A DNA stretch of 64,000 bases from Pantoea sp. GD03673 (GCF_029844725.1 NZ_JAOCKJ010000007.1:62001-126000), one strand, 5' to 3'. Numbered from the stretch's first letter, positions 1-10,068 are shown. A program made the numbers and translations. Notes: generated by a model from the letters alone, not told the origin.

Positions 1-1482
1 CGAGGTGACATACTGTTTTGCCAGCCAGTCCATGAAGTGATCCATACGCTCCATGACGGTATCGAAATTCAGCACATCATCGCTGATTTTGTCACCTTTC
101 GGTCCAACCTGCATTTTCAGTTTTTCATCCACGCCGCCATTGATTGCGTAGAGCAGGGTTTTCGCCAGGTTGGCGCGTGCGCCAAAGAACTGCATTTGTT
201 TGCCAACAATCATCGGGCTGACGCAGCAGGCAATTGCGTAGTCATCATTGTCGAAATCAGGACGCATCAGATCATCGTTCTCATACTGTAATGATGAGGT
301 ATCGATTGAGACTTTAGCGGCATATTTCTTGAAATTAATCGGCAGTTTTTCTGACCACAGAATGGTCATGTTCGGCTCAGGTGAAGGACCCATGGTGTAG
401 AGGGTATTCAGGAAACGGAAGGTACTTTTTGAAACCAGTGTGCGGCCATCAACGCCCATACCGGCCAGGGATTCCGTTGCCCAGATTGGGTCACCAGAGA
501 ACAGCTCATCGTATTCAGGTGTGCGCAGGAAGCGAACCATACGCAGTTTCATGACCAGGTGGTCAATCAGTTCCTGTGCCTGCTCTTCAGTCAGCTTACC
601 GGCTTTCAGGTCACGCTCAATGTAAACATCCAGGAAGGTTGAGACGCGGCCAAATGACATGGCAGCACCGTTTTGTGATTTCACCGCAGCCAGGTAGCCA
701 TAGTAAGTCCACTGCACGGCTTCAATGGCATTGGTTGCCGGGCCAGAGATGTCGTGGCCATATTTTGCGGCCATCTCTTTGATCTGTGCCAGCGCACGAT
801 GCTGATCAGCGATCTCTTCACGCAGACGAATGGTTGCTTCCAGATTAACGCCATTCTCTAAATCGCTCTGCAGAGAGGCGAACTGAGAGAATTTATCCGC
901 CATCAGGAAGTCGATGCCGTAGAGGGCCACGCGACGATAGTCACCGATGATACGACCACGACCATAGGCGTCTGGCAAACCCGTCAGGATACCTGATTTA
1001 CGGCAGCGCATGATGTCCGGGGTGTAAACGTCGAACACGCCCTGGTTGTGTGTTTTGCGGTATTCAGTGAAGATTTTTTTCAGTGAAGGATCGAGTTCGC
1101 GGCCATACACTTTGCACGAACCTTCGACCATTTTGATGCCGCCAAAAGGAATCAGGGCGCGTTTTAACGGAGCTTCAGTCTGGAGGCCAACGATTTTTTC
1201 CAGCGACTTATTGATGTAGCCCGCGTCGTGCGAAGTAATGGTTGAAGCGAGATCGGTGTCGAAGTCGACGGGCGCGTGGGTGCGGTTCTCAATTTTGATG
1301 CCTTCCAGCACGCTGTCCCACAGTTTGGTGGTCGCTTCAGTTGCGCCCGCCAGGAACGACTCATCGCCTTCATAAGGGGTGTAGTTTTTCTGAATGAAGT
1401 CGCGCACATTGACGCTATTCTGCCATTCGCCTTCAGCAAATCCTTCCCATGCTGAAGCCAGTTTTGCATTAAGTTCGGTCAT
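1..1482 (-). CDS. pflB: Pyruvate formate-lyase (formate acetyltransferase), 3' end beyond window
   Basis: Partial gene: 494 codons are present and the C-terminal part, with the glycyl-radical loop, lies beyond position 1. The enzyme converts pyruvate and CoA to acetyl-CoA and formate in the cytosol under anaerobiosis. The N-terminus reads [15 protein letters not shown] as in E. coli PflB. The paired catalytic cysteines are visible as Cys419-Cys420 in the motif IACCVSPM, matching Cys418/419 of the E. coli enzyme numbered without Met. It lies 70 bp downstream of focA on the same strand, the usual focA-pflB transcription unit. The activating enzyme gene pflA would be expected just outside the window. 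The family assignment is very secure. Confidence 0.97.
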   Translation of the reverse strand, partial: MTELNAKLASAWEGFAEGEWQNSVNVRDFIQKNYTPYEGDESFLAGATEATTKLWDSVLEGIKIENRTHAPVDFDTDLASTITSHDAGYINKSLEKIVGLQTEAPLKRALIPFGGIKMVEGSCKVYGRELDPSLKKIFTEYRKTHNQGVFDVYTPDIMRCRKSGILTGLPDAYGRGRIIGDYRRVALYGIDFLMADKFSQFASLQSDLENGVNLEATIRLREEIADQHRALAQIKEMAAKYGHDISGPATNAIEAVQWTYYGYLAAVKSQNGAAMSFGRVSTFLDVYIERDLKAGKLTEEQAQELIDHLVMKLRMVRFLRTPEYDELFSGDPIWATESLAGMGVDGRTLVSKSTFRFLNTLYTMGPSPEPNMTILWSEKLPINFKKYAAKVSIDTSSLQYENDDLMRPDFDNDDYAIACCVSPMIVGKQMQFFGARANLAKTLLYAINGGVDEKLKMQVGPKGDKISDDVLNFDTVMERMDHFMDWLAKQYVTS

Positions 1483-1552
1483 AATATACCTGCCTTATAT
1501 GAAGAGACTTTACGGTCAGGCACAGTCACTTTCCTGTGCCGTCAAAATATGT

Positions 1553-2413
1553 TTAATGAACCTGGTCACCTTTACGGAGATAGATAACCCAGTAAGTCAA
1601 CCCAACCAGAATGCCGCCGCCAATAATGTTACCGAGGGTCACGGGGATCAGATTGTCGAGAATAAAGTTACTGACGGTAAGCGAGTGAAACTGCACAGCC
1701 GTGGTGCCAGCAGCCTGCCAGAACTCAGGTGATGCGAAGTCGCGGATGACGATGGCATAAGGAATAAGGAACATGTTGGCGATGCTGTGTTCGAAACCGC
1801 TGGCGACAAACATCCCAACAGGCAGAACCATCACCACCAGCTTATCGGTCAGGCTGCGCCCTGAGTAGCTCATCCAGACAGCGAGGCAGACCAGCAGATT
1901 AGCCAGAGTACCCAGACAGACCGCTTCGATGAAGGTGTGATGCATCTTGTGGTCGGCGGTTTCCAGGACATTCAATCCCCATGCACCATTTGCGACCATA
2001 TGCTGTCCGGCAAACCACATCAGGGCGACAAAGAAGAGAGCGCCTGCAAGGTTACCGGCATAGACGTTAATCCAGTTGCGGGCCAGCTGACCCCAGCTGA
2101 TGCGACCGCTGGCTTTAGCGACGACGATGAGTACCGTTGAGGTAAAGAGGTCTGCGCCACACACCACGACCAGCATTAAGCCGAGTGAGAAACAGACACC
2201 GCCAATCAGTTTGGCAATGCCATAGGGCATCGCGCCGCTGCCGGTAGTCGCTGTAATATAGAAAACGAATGCGATGGAGATAAATACGCCGGCGTTTATC
2301 GCCAGAAAGAAGGTGGTGAAGGGATGTTTAGTTGCTTTATAGATACCGGCGTCTTCGGCTACTTTCGCCATTGCGGCTGGTAATAAAAGATTAAAAGGGT
2401 TGTCAGTTTTCAC
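1553..2413 (-). CDS. focA: Formate channel FocA
   Basis: 286-residue inner-membrane formate/nitrite transporter that exports formate made by PflB and re-imports it at low pH. Six hydrophobic segments are visible. The channel residues Thr91 (ADLFTSTVL) and His209 (GFEHSIANMF) of E. coli FocA are at the same positions. The start is GTG at 2413, preceded by an AGGAG Shine-Dalgarno nine bases upstream, and the N-terminus MKTDNPFNLLLPAAMAK matches the family. pflB follows after 70 bp. An FNR-like box lies about 60 bp upstream of the start, which fits anaerobic induction. Confidence 0.97.
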   Translation of the reverse strand: MKTDNPFNLLLPAAMAKVAEDAGIYKATKHPFTTFFLAINAGVFISIAFVFYITATTGSGAMPYGIAKLIGGVCFSLGLMLVVVCGADLFTSTVLIVVAKASGRISWGQLARNWINVYAGNLAGALFFVALMWFAGQHMVANGAWGLNVLETADHKMHHTFIEAVCLGTLANLLVCLAVWMSYSGRSLTDKLVVMVLPVGMFVASGFEHSIANMFLIPYAIVIRDFASPEFWQAAGTTAVQFHSLTVSNFILDNLIPVTLGNIIGGGILVGLTYWVIYLRKGDQVH

Positions 2414-2471
2414 ACTAACTTACTCCTGAAGTTGTCTGAAAAAATACTAACAAAGGAGTATAGGTCAGTAA

Positions 2472-2485
2472 TTGATGTGGATCAT
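2472..2485 (-). promoter_or_regulatory. FNR-like box upstream of focA
   Basis: TTGAT-GTGG-ATCAT matches the FNR consensus TTGATnnnnATCAA at nine of ten defined positions. Its centre (2478.5) is about 41 bp upstream of a point near 2437. A TAGTAT hexamer reads on the minus strand at 2449-2444, where a -10 element would lie for a class II FNR-activated promoter. A second possible -10, TATACT, is at 2462-2457. Known biology supports FNR control of focA-pflB in E. coli; the site here is inferred from sequence. Confidence 0.6.
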
Positions 2486-2720
2486 GTTTGCCGAAGCGGC
2501 AGCCAGCTGGTTGCGGAATTACAAAGAAATAATCAATTAAATATCTGAATTTAAAGGTATAAATAAATTTTAAAAATACAAAATTATTTTAAAATAAAAT
2601 GGTGCGTCACTTTTTTAGCGCCTGCTTTCTTATAAACTCATGTTTTGGGTGTTAATTAATTTGATGCGATGTAATGGAAATGAATTTTAATGCGGCTAAT
2701 GTTTCATGGGAAAAGTGGAG

Positions 2721-2754
2721 AAACATGGCACCCGATAAAGCCGGTGCCATGTTT
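2721..2754 (-). terminator. Probable terminator of ycaO
   Basis: Perfect 12-bp inverted repeat (AAACATGGCACC / GGTGCCATGTTT) with a 10-base loop, 32 bp past the ycaO stop codon. The tail on the minus strand is only moderately U-rich (TTTCTCCACTTTT), so efficiency is uncertain. Confidence 0.55.
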
Positions 2755-2785
2755 AATCTCTGTTTCTGAACTGAAGCGCTATGCC

Positions 2786-4549
2786 TTACGCATTTTTCCA
2801 GTAAAGACGCTTAGCGGTTTGCAGTTTTTCATAGGCCGCAAGCAGGGACTGATGGGCAGGGAATGCCAGCAGCTCATCATCAACAGCCTGAAGACCGTTG
2901 AAGGGATGCTCACCACTGATGGCGGCGGAAGCAGCTTCCATTGCGCGCTCACCATACATACGCATGAAAGCGTGATGATACTGCAGCGGATCACGCTCAT
3001 CTTCCATTGCCAGTAACAGCAGGGTCTGCAGGCAACGATAGTAGTTAGCCCGCTCTGGCGTGAAAATTGAGCTGTTAAACTCCATTGTCCACTCAGTCCA
3101 GATCAATGCCTGATCCAGATCGCCACCTGCCAGCGCCAGCATCGCTTTTAATTCGCCAATACGCAGTGTGTACCAGCCGTTGTCTTTACCGGTTGCCAGA
3201 CCCAGCAGCTCACGAACCCGGGTGAAGTCATCAAAACCTTCATCGTCAAGCTGTCCAATCAGATCCAGATATTCTTCCGGATTCCAGTTGCTTTCAGGCA
3301 GTGCCAGCAGGGTTTCACGCATGCCCGCGCCCATGCTGTTATTAGCAAGGAACAAATCTTCCGCCGGATAGATATCTGACATGCCGGGTACGATGATGCG
3401 GCAGGCATAGACACCCAGATGCTCGTAGTCAGCAATGTACACTTCCTGATCTTCCGAGGCGAAAATTGCCATCAGCGTTGCAAATTCCTGTTCGGTACTG
3501 CCCGCAAATGACCAGTCGACAAAAGGATAATCCGCTGTTTCTTTAAACAGATCCCAGGAAATCAGGCCGCTTGAATCGATGAAATGTGTTTCAAGGTTGG
3601 CATGTTCAGCCACTTCCTCGTCATCAAAAGTCGGCGGCGTGAACACATCCAGATCTTTGAGGCTTCTGCCCTGCAGCAACTCAGTAACAGTTCGCTCCAG
3701 TGCGACACCAAAATCAGGGTGCGCACCAAATGAGGCAAAACAGGTGCCGTTGGTCGGGTTAAACAGCACCACACAGATAACCGGATATTTACCGCCCAGC
3801 GAGGCGTCATACGCGAAAATCGGGAAGCCTTCCGCTTCAAGGCGGGCAATCGCCTCGATGACTTCAGGATAACGCTGCATCACTTCATCAGGAATCGCAG
3901 GCAGGCTGATCGCCTCAGCAATGATGCGGTTCTTAATGTAGCGCTCAAACACTTCGGACAGCCCCTGAACACGCGCTTCATTCGCGGTGTTACCCGCCGA
4001 CATGCCATTTGAAACATAGAGGTTGCCGATGATGTTCATCGGGATATAAACGGTTTGCTGATCGGACTGGCGGGTAAATGGCAGGGCGCAGATACCGCGC
4101 TCAGCATTGCCAGACTGCAGATCAATCAGGCCGGAAGCCGTCAGTGCGTTGTCAGGATCGTAAAACGCGTGCAGGCGCGGATCCAGAATGCCTTCAGGCA
4201 GGGACTCGTCATCAGGTAACGCAAACCATTTTTCATTGGGATAGTGAACAAAATCACCGTTAGCGATTTTTGTTCCGAGCCAGAAATCTGCAAAAAAGTA
4301 GTTTGTTGAGAGACGCTCAAAATATTCGCCCAGCGCGGAGGCCAGCGCGGCTTTTTTACTGGCGCCCTTGCCGTTAGTGAAGCAGAGCGGGCAATCGCGG
4401 TCGCGGATATGCACTGACCAGACATGGGGAACAGGATTAAGCCAGGAAGCTTCTTCAATGTTAAAGCCAAGATCCTGCAGCTTGTTCTGGAAACGCGCAA
4501 TGGAATCTTCCAGTGCGGCATCTTTGCCCGGGATAAATGTTTGCGTCAT
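2786..4549 (-). CDS. ycaO: YcaO-domain protein, ribosomal protein S12 methylthiotransferase accessory factor
   Basis: 587 residues, essentially the E. coli YcaO length (586). YcaO-domain proteins bind ATP and activate amide backbones. E. coli YcaO has been linked genetically to beta-methylthiolation of Asp in ribosomal protein S12 by RimO, but its biochemical role is not settled. The protein starts MTQTFIPGKDAALEDS. The YcaO core is recognisable in segments such as SALGEYFERLSTNYFF and QGLSEVFERYIKNRI, followed by a C-terminal helical extension. It sits upstream of focA on the same strand, separated by 372 bp with a probable terminator, so it is likely transcribed on its own. No peptide substrate gene or other RiPP gene is adjacent, which fits the housekeeping subtype. 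Confidence 0.93.
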   Translation of the reverse strand: MTQTFIPGKDAALEDSIARFQNKLQDLGFNIEEASWLNPVPHVWSVHIRDRDCPLCFTNGKGASKKAALASALGEYFERLSTNYFFADFWLGTKIANGDFVHYPNEKWFALPDDESLPEGILDPRLHAFYDPDNALTASGLIDLQSGNAERGICALPFTRQSDQQTVYIPMNIIGNLYVSNGMSAGNTANEARVQGLSEVFERYIKNRIIAEAISLPAIPDEVMQRYPEVIEAIARLEAEGFPIFAYDASLGGKYPVICVVLFNPTNGTCFASFGAHPDFGVALERTVTELLQGRSLKDLDVFTPPTFDDEEVAEHANLETHFIDSSGLISWDLFKETADYPFVDWSFAGSTEQEFATLMAIFASEDQEVYIADYEHLGVYACRIIVPGMSDIYPAEDLFLANNSMGAGMRETLLALPESNWNPEEYLDLIGQLDDEGFDDFTRVRELLGLATGKDNGWYTLRIGELKAMLALAGGDLDQALIWTEWTMEFNSSIFTPERANYYRCLQTLLLLAMEDERDPLQYHHAFMRMYGERAMEAASAAISGEHPFNGLQAVDDELLAFPAHQSLLAAYEKLQTAKRLYWKNA

Positions 4550-4862
4550 AGTGCCGCTCTCTCAGTTGTCATAGGGTGCGTAAAGCGCGCAATGATACGG
4601 ATTTTGCCAACAGACCGCTATCAGGGCGGGATAATTTTACCGGCTTAGTTTTCACCACCTCAGCATTCAGGCCAAACGCGGATTAATGGTGCTGGATGAC
4701 GCCTCACAAAATTCCGCGCAGGTTTGCATTGGTAACATAACCTCCGGCGAGCCGGATTCAGAAAATGTGACCGCGCCCTGATTTATGATTGCAGCTATCA
4801 GAATGCAGTGATAAAACCGAATGGTTATTCATAACCGTTCGATATGACAGTGGTGAGGGGAA
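4550..4862. other. Divergent intergenic region ycaO / serC
   Basis: This 313 bp gap separates two divergent genes and must hold both promoters. On the minus strand TATCAT at 4597-4592 could be a -10 for ycaO. On the plus strand TATGAT at 4784-4789 could be a -10 for serC. Neither has a good -35 at the right spacing. A near-perfect dyad at 4819-4840 lies between the serC candidate promoter and its Shine-Dalgarno. E. coli has ycaP here; I see no remnant of it. Confidence 0.5.
4819..4840. repeat. Inverted repeat in the serC leader
   Basis: GAATGGTTAT-TC-ATAACCGTTC is a 10-bp dyad with a single T/G mismatch, which would be a G-U pair in RNA. It ends 22 bp before the serC start and about 15 bp before its GAGGGG Shine-Dalgarno. 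It could be an operator or a 5' leader hairpin. Which one cannot be decided from sequence. Confidence 0.45.
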
Positions 4863-5948
4863 ATGACGCAGGTTTATAATTTTAGCTCTGGCCCGGCGAT
4901 GCTACCGGTTGAAGTGCTTCGTCGTGCAGAACAGGAACTGACGAACTGGCGCGGTCTGGGTACCTCTGTAATGGAGATCAGCCACCGCAGCAAAGAGTTT
5001 ATTCAGGTGGCTGAGGAAGCAGAGCAGGACTTCCGTGATCTGCTAAAAATACCGGCTAATTACAAAGTTTTATTCTGTCATGGCGGTGCGCGTGCGCAGT
5101 TCGCAGCCGTACCGGGTAATCTGCTGGGGCAGGCGACCAGCGCCGATTATGTTGATGGCGGCTACTGGGCGCATAGCGCAATCAAAGAGGCGGAAAAATA
5201 TTGTTCCCCACGCACGCTGGATGTCAAAACAACCCGCGACGGTAAACGCGCTATCCTGCCGATGAGCGAATGGGCAGTGAGTGAAGCGTCCGCTTACCTG
5301 CATTTCTGCCCGAATGAAACCATTGATGGCATCGCTATTGATGAACAGCCCGACTTTGGCAATAAAACCGTTGTGGCTGATTTCTCATCCACCATTTTGT
5401 CACGCCCGATCGATGTGAACCGTTATGGTGTGATTTATGCGGGTGCGCAGAAAAATGTGGGCCCGGCTGGCTTAACGCTGGTTATCGTACGTGAAGATCT
5501 GCTGGGCCATGCGCATGCCTCCGTGCCTTCCATCCTCGATTACAAAGTGCTGGCAGATAACGATTCCATGTTTAACACCCCGCCGACCTTTGCGTGGTAT
5601 CTCTCAGGGCTGGTCTTCAAATGGCTGAAAGAGAAGGGCGGAGTCGCTGAAATTGACCGTATTAATCAGGCAAAATCAGACCTGCTTTATGGCGTTATCG
5701 ATCACAGCGGCTTCTATCGTAACGATGTAGCGACAGAAAACCGCTCACGCATGAATATTCCTTTCCAGCTGGCGGATGCGTCGCTGGATGCGCTGTTCCT
5801 GGAAGAGTCATTCAAGGCGGGATTGCATGCGCTTAAAGGACATCGTGTCGTAGGCGGTATGCGCGCCTCTATTTATAATGCGATGCCGCTGGAAGGTGTG
5901 AAGGCCCTGACCGATTTCATGGTCGATTTTGAACGCCGTCACGGCTGA
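4863..5948 (+). CDS. serC: Phosphoserine aminotransferase
   Basis: 361-residue PLP enzyme making 3-phosphoserine from 3-phosphohydroxypyruvate for serine synthesis; it also acts on the erythronate-phosphate route to pyridoxal phosphate. The N-terminus [15 protein letters not shown] and the PLP lysine Lys197 in the motif [10 protein letters not shown] are diagnostic. The ATG at 4863 has a GAGGGG Shine-Dalgarno a few bases upstream. It is followed by aroA after about 80 bp containing a terminator-like hairpin, the classic mixed-function serC-aroA operon that serves serine and chorismate/enterobactin precursors. Confidence 0.97.
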   Translation: MTQVYNFSSGPAMLPVEVLRRAEQELTNWRGLGTSVMEISHRSKEFIQVAEEAEQDFRDLLKIPANYKVLFCHGGARAQFAAVPGNLLGQATSADYVDGGYWAHSAIKEAEKYCSPRTLDVKTTRDGKRAILPMSEWAVSEASAYLHFCPNETIDGIAIDEQPDFGNKTVVADFSSTILSRPIDVNRYGVIYAGAQKNVGPAGLTLVIVREDLLGHAHASVPSILDYKVLADNDSMFNTPPTFAWYLSGLVFKWLKEKGGVAEIDRINQAKSDLLYGVIDHSGFYRNDVATENRSRMNIPFQLADASLDALFLEESFKAGLHALKGHRVVGGMRASIYNAMPLEGVKALTDFMVDFERRHG

Positions 5949-5979
5949 TTGTTAAGATATCAGCAGTGATGCTGATGCC

Positions 5980-6015
5980 AGACCTCGTCACCCGGCGAGG
6001 TCTCTGTATTTTTTT
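5980..6015 (+). terminator. Hairpin plus T-run between serC and aroA (attenuator candidate)
   Basis: AGACCTCG (5980-5987) pairs perfectly with CGAGGTCT (5996-6003) across an 8-base loop. After five bases comes a run of seven T (6009-6015). The aroA Shine-Dalgarno GAGGA begins immediately after the T-run. The form is that of an intrinsic terminator inside an operon, so it probably lets only part of the serC transcripts continue into aroA. Confidence 0.7.
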
Positions 6016-6031
6016 GAGGATTTCGTTTCAC

Positions 6032-7318
6032 ATGCAGGACTCCCTGACTCTCCAACCGATTGCGCGCGTCGATGGCACCGTAAATCTGCCTGGCTCAAAG
6101 AGCGTTTCCAATCGCGCATTGCTGCTGGCTGCGCTGGCTAAAGGCACTACCCGTCTCACTAACCTGCTCGACAGTGATGATGTTAAGCACATGCTGAATG
6201 CGCTGACCGCGCTGGGTGTAAGTTATACGCTTTCCAGCGATCGCACCGTGTGTGAAGTGACGGGAAATGCCGGGCCGCTGCACTCATCTCAACCGCTGTC
6301 GTTGTTTCTGGGCAATGCCGGAACCGCAATGCGTCCCCTGGCCGCCGCGCTTTGTCTGGGTGAGCAGGATATCGAACTGACCGGCGAACCCCGCATGAAA
6401 GAGCGTCCAATCGGTCATCTGGTTGACGCGCTTCGTCAGGGTGGAGCAAGCATTGAGTACCTGGAAAACGAAAACTACCCGCCGCTTCGTTTACGCGGTG
6501 GTTTTACCGGGGGTGAAGTCAGCGTGGATGGCAGCGTTTCCAGCCAGTTCCTGACAGCACTGCTGATGACCGCACCTCTGGCGCAGCAGGATACCTGCAT
6601 CACCATCAAAGGTGATTTAGTTTCCAAACCTTACATTGATATCACCCTGAATCTGATGCAGTGCTTTGGCGTCGGGGTCGAGAATCAGAACTATCAGCGC
6701 TTCCTGATTAAGGGACAGCAACAGTATCAGTCGCCGGGCGATTACCTGGTTGAAGGCGATGCCTCTTCCGCTTCCTACTTCCTGGCCGCCGCCGCCATTA
6801 AAGGCGGAACGGTCAGGGTCACCGGCATCGGACGTCAGAGTGTGCAGGGTGACATCCGTTTTGCTGACGTGCTGGAAAAGATGGGCGCGAACATTGAATG
6901 GGGCGATGACTATATCGCCTGCACGGCCGGAAAACTGCAGGCTATTGATATGGACATGAACCATATACCGGATGCTGCAATGACCATTGCGACCACCGCG
7001 CTGTTTGCAGAGGGCACGACCCAGTTGCGCAATATTTACAACTGGCGGGTAAAAGAGACCGATCGACTGAGCGCAATGGCCACTGAACTGCGTAAGGTGG
7101 GGGCGGAAGTCGAAGAAGGACATGACTACATCCGTATTACACCGCCCGCATCGCTGATTCATGCTGATATTGGCACTTACAACGATCACCGCATGGCGAT
7201 GTGTTTCTCTCTGGTTGCGCTTTCTGATACCCCGGTGACCATTCTTGATCCTGGCTGTACAGCGAAAACCTTCCCGGACTATTTTGTCCAGCTGGCTAAA
7301 ATCAGCCAGCGTGCCTGA
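6032..7318 (+). CDS. aroA: 3-phosphoshikimate 1-carboxyvinyltransferase (EPSP synthase)
   Basis: 428 residues from the ATG at 6032, which has GAGGA 11 bases upstream and gives the family N-terminus [16 protein letters not shown] longer frame from 5966 would run through the upstream hairpin and is rejected. The enzyme transfers enolpyruvate from PEP to shikimate-3-phosphate, the sixth step of the shikimate pathway. Visible motifs: [12 protein letters not shown] with Lys23, [13 protein letters not shown] with the glyphosate-contact Gly97 (E. coli Gly96) unchanged, and a late DHRMAMCF motif. This is a class I, presumably glyphosate-sensitive enzyme. It is cotranscribed with serC and followed by a strong hairpin. 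Confidence 0.97.
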   Translation: MQDSLTLQPIARVDGTVNLPGSKSVSNRALLLAALAKGTTRLTNLLDSDDVKHMLNALTALGVSYTLSSDRTVCEVTGNAGPLHSSQPLSLFLGNAGTAMRPLAAALCLGEQDIELTGEPRMKERPIGHLVDALRQGGASIEYLENENYPPLRLRGGFTGGEVSVDGSVSSQFLTALLMTAPLAQQDTCITIKGDLVSKPYIDITLNLMQCFGVGVENQNYQRFLIKGQQQYQSPGDYLVEGDASSASYFLAAAAIKGGTVRVTGIGRQSVQGDIRFADVLEKMGANIEWGDDYIACTAGKLQAIDMDMNHIPDAAMTIATTALFAEGTTQLRNIYNWRVKETDRLSAMATELRKVGAEVEEGHDYIRITPPASLIHADIGTYNDHRMAMCFSLVALSDTPVTILDPGCTAKTFPDYFVQLAKISQRA

Positions 7319-7327
7319 TAATGCCTC

Positions 7328-7349
7328 TCCGGTGCGGTTCCGCACCGGA
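7328..7349 (+). terminator. Terminator after aroA
   Basis: Perfect 10-bp inverted repeat TCCGGTGCGG-TT-CCGCACCGGA, ten bases past the aroA stop. The following TCTTCCCCTGTTT is only weakly T-rich, so termination may be partial. Confidence 0.6.
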
Positions 7350-7455
7350 TCTTCCCCTGTTTAAATCTGGCTGTATTCGCACCGATATCCTCTGAATTGA
7401 CTAACATTTCGAGCCCCGTCAGTGCGAAAGGGTAACCAAGCCTCGCTATGCAGCG

Positions 7456-7461
7456 TATAAT
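7456..7461 (+). promoter_or_regulatory. Candidate -10 element of the cmk promoter
   Basis: A perfect TATAAT lies 57 bp upstream of the cmk ATG. The hexamer 17 bp upstream (TAACCA, 7433-7438) matches the -35 consensus at only three positions. The strong terminator behind aroA makes a separate cmk promoter expected. Confidence 0.5.
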
Positions 7462-7517
7462 GCTAAGCATTAATGGTGACCGAAAGGTCAGGAAGCACGC
7501 AGCAACAGGAGGGAATA

Positions 7518-8204
7518 ATGACAGTAACTGCCCCGGTCATAACTATTGATGGGCCAAGTGGAGCGGGAAAGGGAACCCTGTGCAAAGCGATGGCAGAATC
7601 GCTGCAGTGGCATCTGCTGGACTCCGGTGCTATTTATCGCGTGCTGGCGTTAGCCGCATTGCATCATCAGGTGGACATTGAATCTGAAGAGGCGCTGGTG
7701 CCGATTGCTGCACACCTTGATGTGCGCTTTGTATCACAGAACGGTGAAATGCAGGTCATACTTGAAGGTGAGGATGTGACCGGTGAAATCCGCACTCAGG
7801 AGGTCAGCAACACGGCGTCACGTGTCGCCGCGTTTCCTCGTGTGCGCGAAGCGTTATTACGTCGCCAGCGCGGTTTCCGCGAGATGCCGGGCCTGATCGC
7901 TGATGGCCGCGACATGGGCACCGTGGTTTTCCCGGATGCACCTGTGAAAATCTTCCTTGATGCCAGCCCGGAAGAACGTGCTCAGCGTCGTATGCTACAG
8001 TTGCAGGCAAATGGCTTTAATGTTAACTTTGATCGCCTTTTAGCCGAGATAAAAGAACGTGACGACCGCGATCGTAATCGCGCAATTGCGCCTTTGGTGG
8101 CTGCTGGCGATGCTTTGATTCTGGACTCTACCGAGATGTCTATCGATCAAGTCATTGAAAAAGCGCTACAATATGCCCGCGAAAAGCTGGGCATTACGGC
8201 TTAA
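7518..8204 (+). CDS. cmk: Cytidylate kinase
   Basis: 228 residues (E. coli 227) starting at the ATG at 7518, which follows a strong AGGAGGG Shine-Dalgarno (7507-7513). The in-frame ATG at 7473 lies upstream of that signal and is rejected. The enzyme phosphorylates CMP and dCMP to the diphosphates in nucleotide salvage. The P-loop GPSGAGKGT spans residues 12-20 of [15 protein letters not shown], and the CMP-binding and lid regions ([28 protein letters not shown]) are present. It precedes rpsA by 108 bp in the conserved cmk-rpsA-ihfB arrangement. Confidence 0.96.
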   Translation: MTVTAPVITIDGPSGAGKGTLCKAMAESLQWHLLDSGAIYRVLALAALHHQVDIESEEALVPIAAHLDVRFVSQNGEMQVILEGEDVTGEIRTQEVSNTASRVAAFPRVREALLRRQRGFREMPGLIADGRDMGTVVFPDAPVKIFLDASPEERAQRRMLQLQANGFNVNFDRLLAEIKERDDRDRNRAIAPLVAAGDALILDSTEMSIDQVIEKALQYAREKLGITA

Positions 8205-8312
8205 CCGAATTTATCACCCTGTACCACGGATCCGGTGCCGGGCATGTGAAACAACCCCATCCGACATGAAGTCAGATGGACGTTAAATTGAAGAATCCTG
8301 AAGATTATCAAT

Positions 8313-9986
8313 ATGACTGAATCTTTTGCTCAACTATTTGAAGAATCCTTAAAAACAATCGAAACCCGCCCGGGTTCTATCGTTCGTGGCATCGTCGTAT
8401 CTATCGACAAAGATGTCGTTCTGGTTGATGCGGGTCTGAAATCTGAATCTGCAATTCCTGCAGAGCAGTTCAAGAACGCAGCCGGCGAACTGGAAATCCA
8501 GGTTGGCGACGAAGTTGATGTTGCTCTGGATGCAGTGGAAGACGGCTTCGGTGAAACCCTGCTGTCCCGTGAGAAAGCTAAGCGCCATGAAGCATGGATC
8601 ACGCTGGAGAAAGCTTACGAAGACGCTGAAACTGTTACCGGTGTTATCAACGGCAAAGTTAAAGGCGGCTTCACAGTTGAGCTGAACGGTATCCGTGCGT
8701 TCCTGCCAGGTTCACTGGTAGATGTGCGTCCGGTGCGTGATACGCTGCACCTGGAAGGCAAAGAGCTTGAGTTTAAAGTCATCAAGCTGGATCAGAAACG
8801 CAACAACGTCGTGGTTTCACGTCGTGCGGTTATCGAATCCGAAAACAGCGCAGAGCGCGATCAGCTGCTGGAAAACCTGCAGGAAGGCATGGAAGTTAAA
8901 GGTATCGTTAAGAACCTCACTGACTACGGTGCATTCGTTGATCTGGGCGGCGTTGATGGCCTGCTGCACATCACTGATATGGCATGGAAACGCGTTAAGC
9001 ATCCAAGCGAAATCGTTAACGTTGGCGACGAAATCACCGTTAAGGTGCTGAAGTTCGACCGCGAGCGTACCCGTGTTTCTCTGGGTCTGAAGCAGCTGGG
9101 CGAAGATCCATGGGTTGCTATCGCTAAACGCTATCCGGAAGGCACCCGCCTGACCGGTCGTGTGACCAACCTGACTGATTACGGCTGCTTCGTGGAAATC
9201 GAAGAAGGCGTTGAAGGTCTGGTACACGTGTCTGAAATGGACTGGACCAACAAAAACATCCATCCGTCTAAAGTTGTTAACGTAGGCGATGTTGTTGAAG
9301 TTATGGTTCTGGACATTGACGAAGAGCGTCGTCGTATCTCCCTGGGTCTGAAGCAGTGTAAATCTAACCCATGGCAGCTGTTCGCTGAGACGCACAACAA
9401 AGGCGATCGTGTTGAAGGTAAAATCAAGTCAATCACTGACTTCGGTATCTTCATCGGCCTGGACGGCGGCATCGACGGTCTGGTTCACCTGTCTGACATC
9501 TCCTGGAACGCGACTGGCGAAGAAGCCGTTCGTGAGTACAAAAAAGGCGACGAAATCGCTGCCGTTGTACTGCAGGTTGATGCAGAGCGCGAGCGTATCT
9601 CTCTGGGCGTTAAACAGCTGGCAGAAGATCCGTTCAACAACTACATCACTTTGAACAAGAAAGGTGCCATCGTCACCGGTAAAGTGACTGCAGTTGATGC
9701 TAAAGGTGCTACAGTTGAATTAGCAGACGGCGTTGAGGGTTACCTGCGCGCTTCTGAAGCTTCACTGGACCGCATTGAAGATGCAACTCTGGTTCTGAAC
9801 GTTGGCGACGACGTTGAAGCTAAGTTCACCGGCGTTGATCGTAAAAACCGTGTCGTAAGCCTGTCTGTCCGTGCGAAAGACCAGGCTGATGAGAAAGAAG
9901 CTATCAATACTGTTAACACCAAACAGGAAGAAGGCAATTTCTCCAGCGCCATGGCTGAAGCGTTCAAAGCGGCTAAAGGCGAGTAA
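8313..9986 (+). CDS. rpsA: 30S ribosomal protein S1
   Basis: 557 residues, identical in length to E. coli S1. Six S1 RNA-binding repeats lie at roughly residues 21-87, 105-171, 192-260, 277-347, 364-434 and 451-520. Repeats 3 to 5 are easiest to see through motifs such as [34 protein letters not shown] and [18 protein letters not shown]1 unwinds and delivers mRNA to the 30S subunit and is needed for mRNAs with weak Shine-Dalgarno sequences. Its own start (ATG 8313) lacks a strong Shine-Dalgarno, which fits the known autoregulation by S1 in E. coli. Codon choice is highly biased, as expected for a very highly expressed gene. Confidence 0.98.
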   Translation: MTESFAQLFEESLKTIETRPGSIVRGIVVSIDKDVVLVDAGLKSESAIPAEQFKNAAGELEIQVGDEVDVALDAVEDGFGETLLSREKAKRHEAWITLEKAYEDAETVTGVINGKVKGGFTVELNGIRAFLPGSLVDVRPVRDTLHLEGKELEFKVIKLDQKRNNVVVSRRAVIESENSAERDQLLENLQEGMEVKGIVKNLTDYGAFVDLGGVDGLLHITDMAWKRVKHPSEIVNVGDEITVKVLKFDRERTRVSLGLKQLGEDPWVAIAKRYPEGTRLTGRVTNLTDYGCFVEIEEGVEGLVHVSEMDWTNKNIHPSKVVNVGDVVEVMVLDIDEERRRISLGLKQCKSNPWQLFAETHNKGDRVEGKIKSITDFGIFIGLDGGIDGLVHLSDISWNATGEEAVREYKKGDEIAAVVLQVDAERERISLGVKQLAEDPFNNYITLNKKGAIVTGKVTAVDAKGATVELADGVEGYLRASEASLDRIEDATLVLNVGDDVEAKFTGVDRKNRVVSLSVRAKDQADEKEAINTVNTKQEEGNFSSAMAEAFKAAKGE

Positions 9987-9998
9987 TCGACCTGAAGC

Positions 9999-10020
9999 AC
10001 CGGGTGGGCAACCACCCGGT
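9999..10020 (+). terminator. Hairpin between rpsA and ihfB
   Basis: Perfect 9-bp stem ACCGGGTGG / CCACCCGGT with a GCAA loop, 13 bp past the rpsA stop. The tail TTCGGT is poor in T, so it may act as an RNA 3'-end stabiliser or a partial terminator before ihfB. Confidence 0.5.
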
Positions 10021-10068
10021 TTCGGTAAAAGCTGTCATACTTTCCCACAGGGATAAACCGGAGGTTAC

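Larger units (their letters stand above)
2414..2785. other. Intergenic region between ycaO and focA
   Basis: This 372 bp gap holds no convincing gene. Its left end carries the focA promoter region with an FNR-like box. The middle, about 2520-2610, is strongly AT-rich with long A/T runs, as is common in upstream regions of enteric genes. The right end carries a 12-bp inverted repeat that probably terminates ycaO. A short frame on the plus strand starting at 2690 runs into ycaO antisense and is not credible as a gene. Confidence 0.6.
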
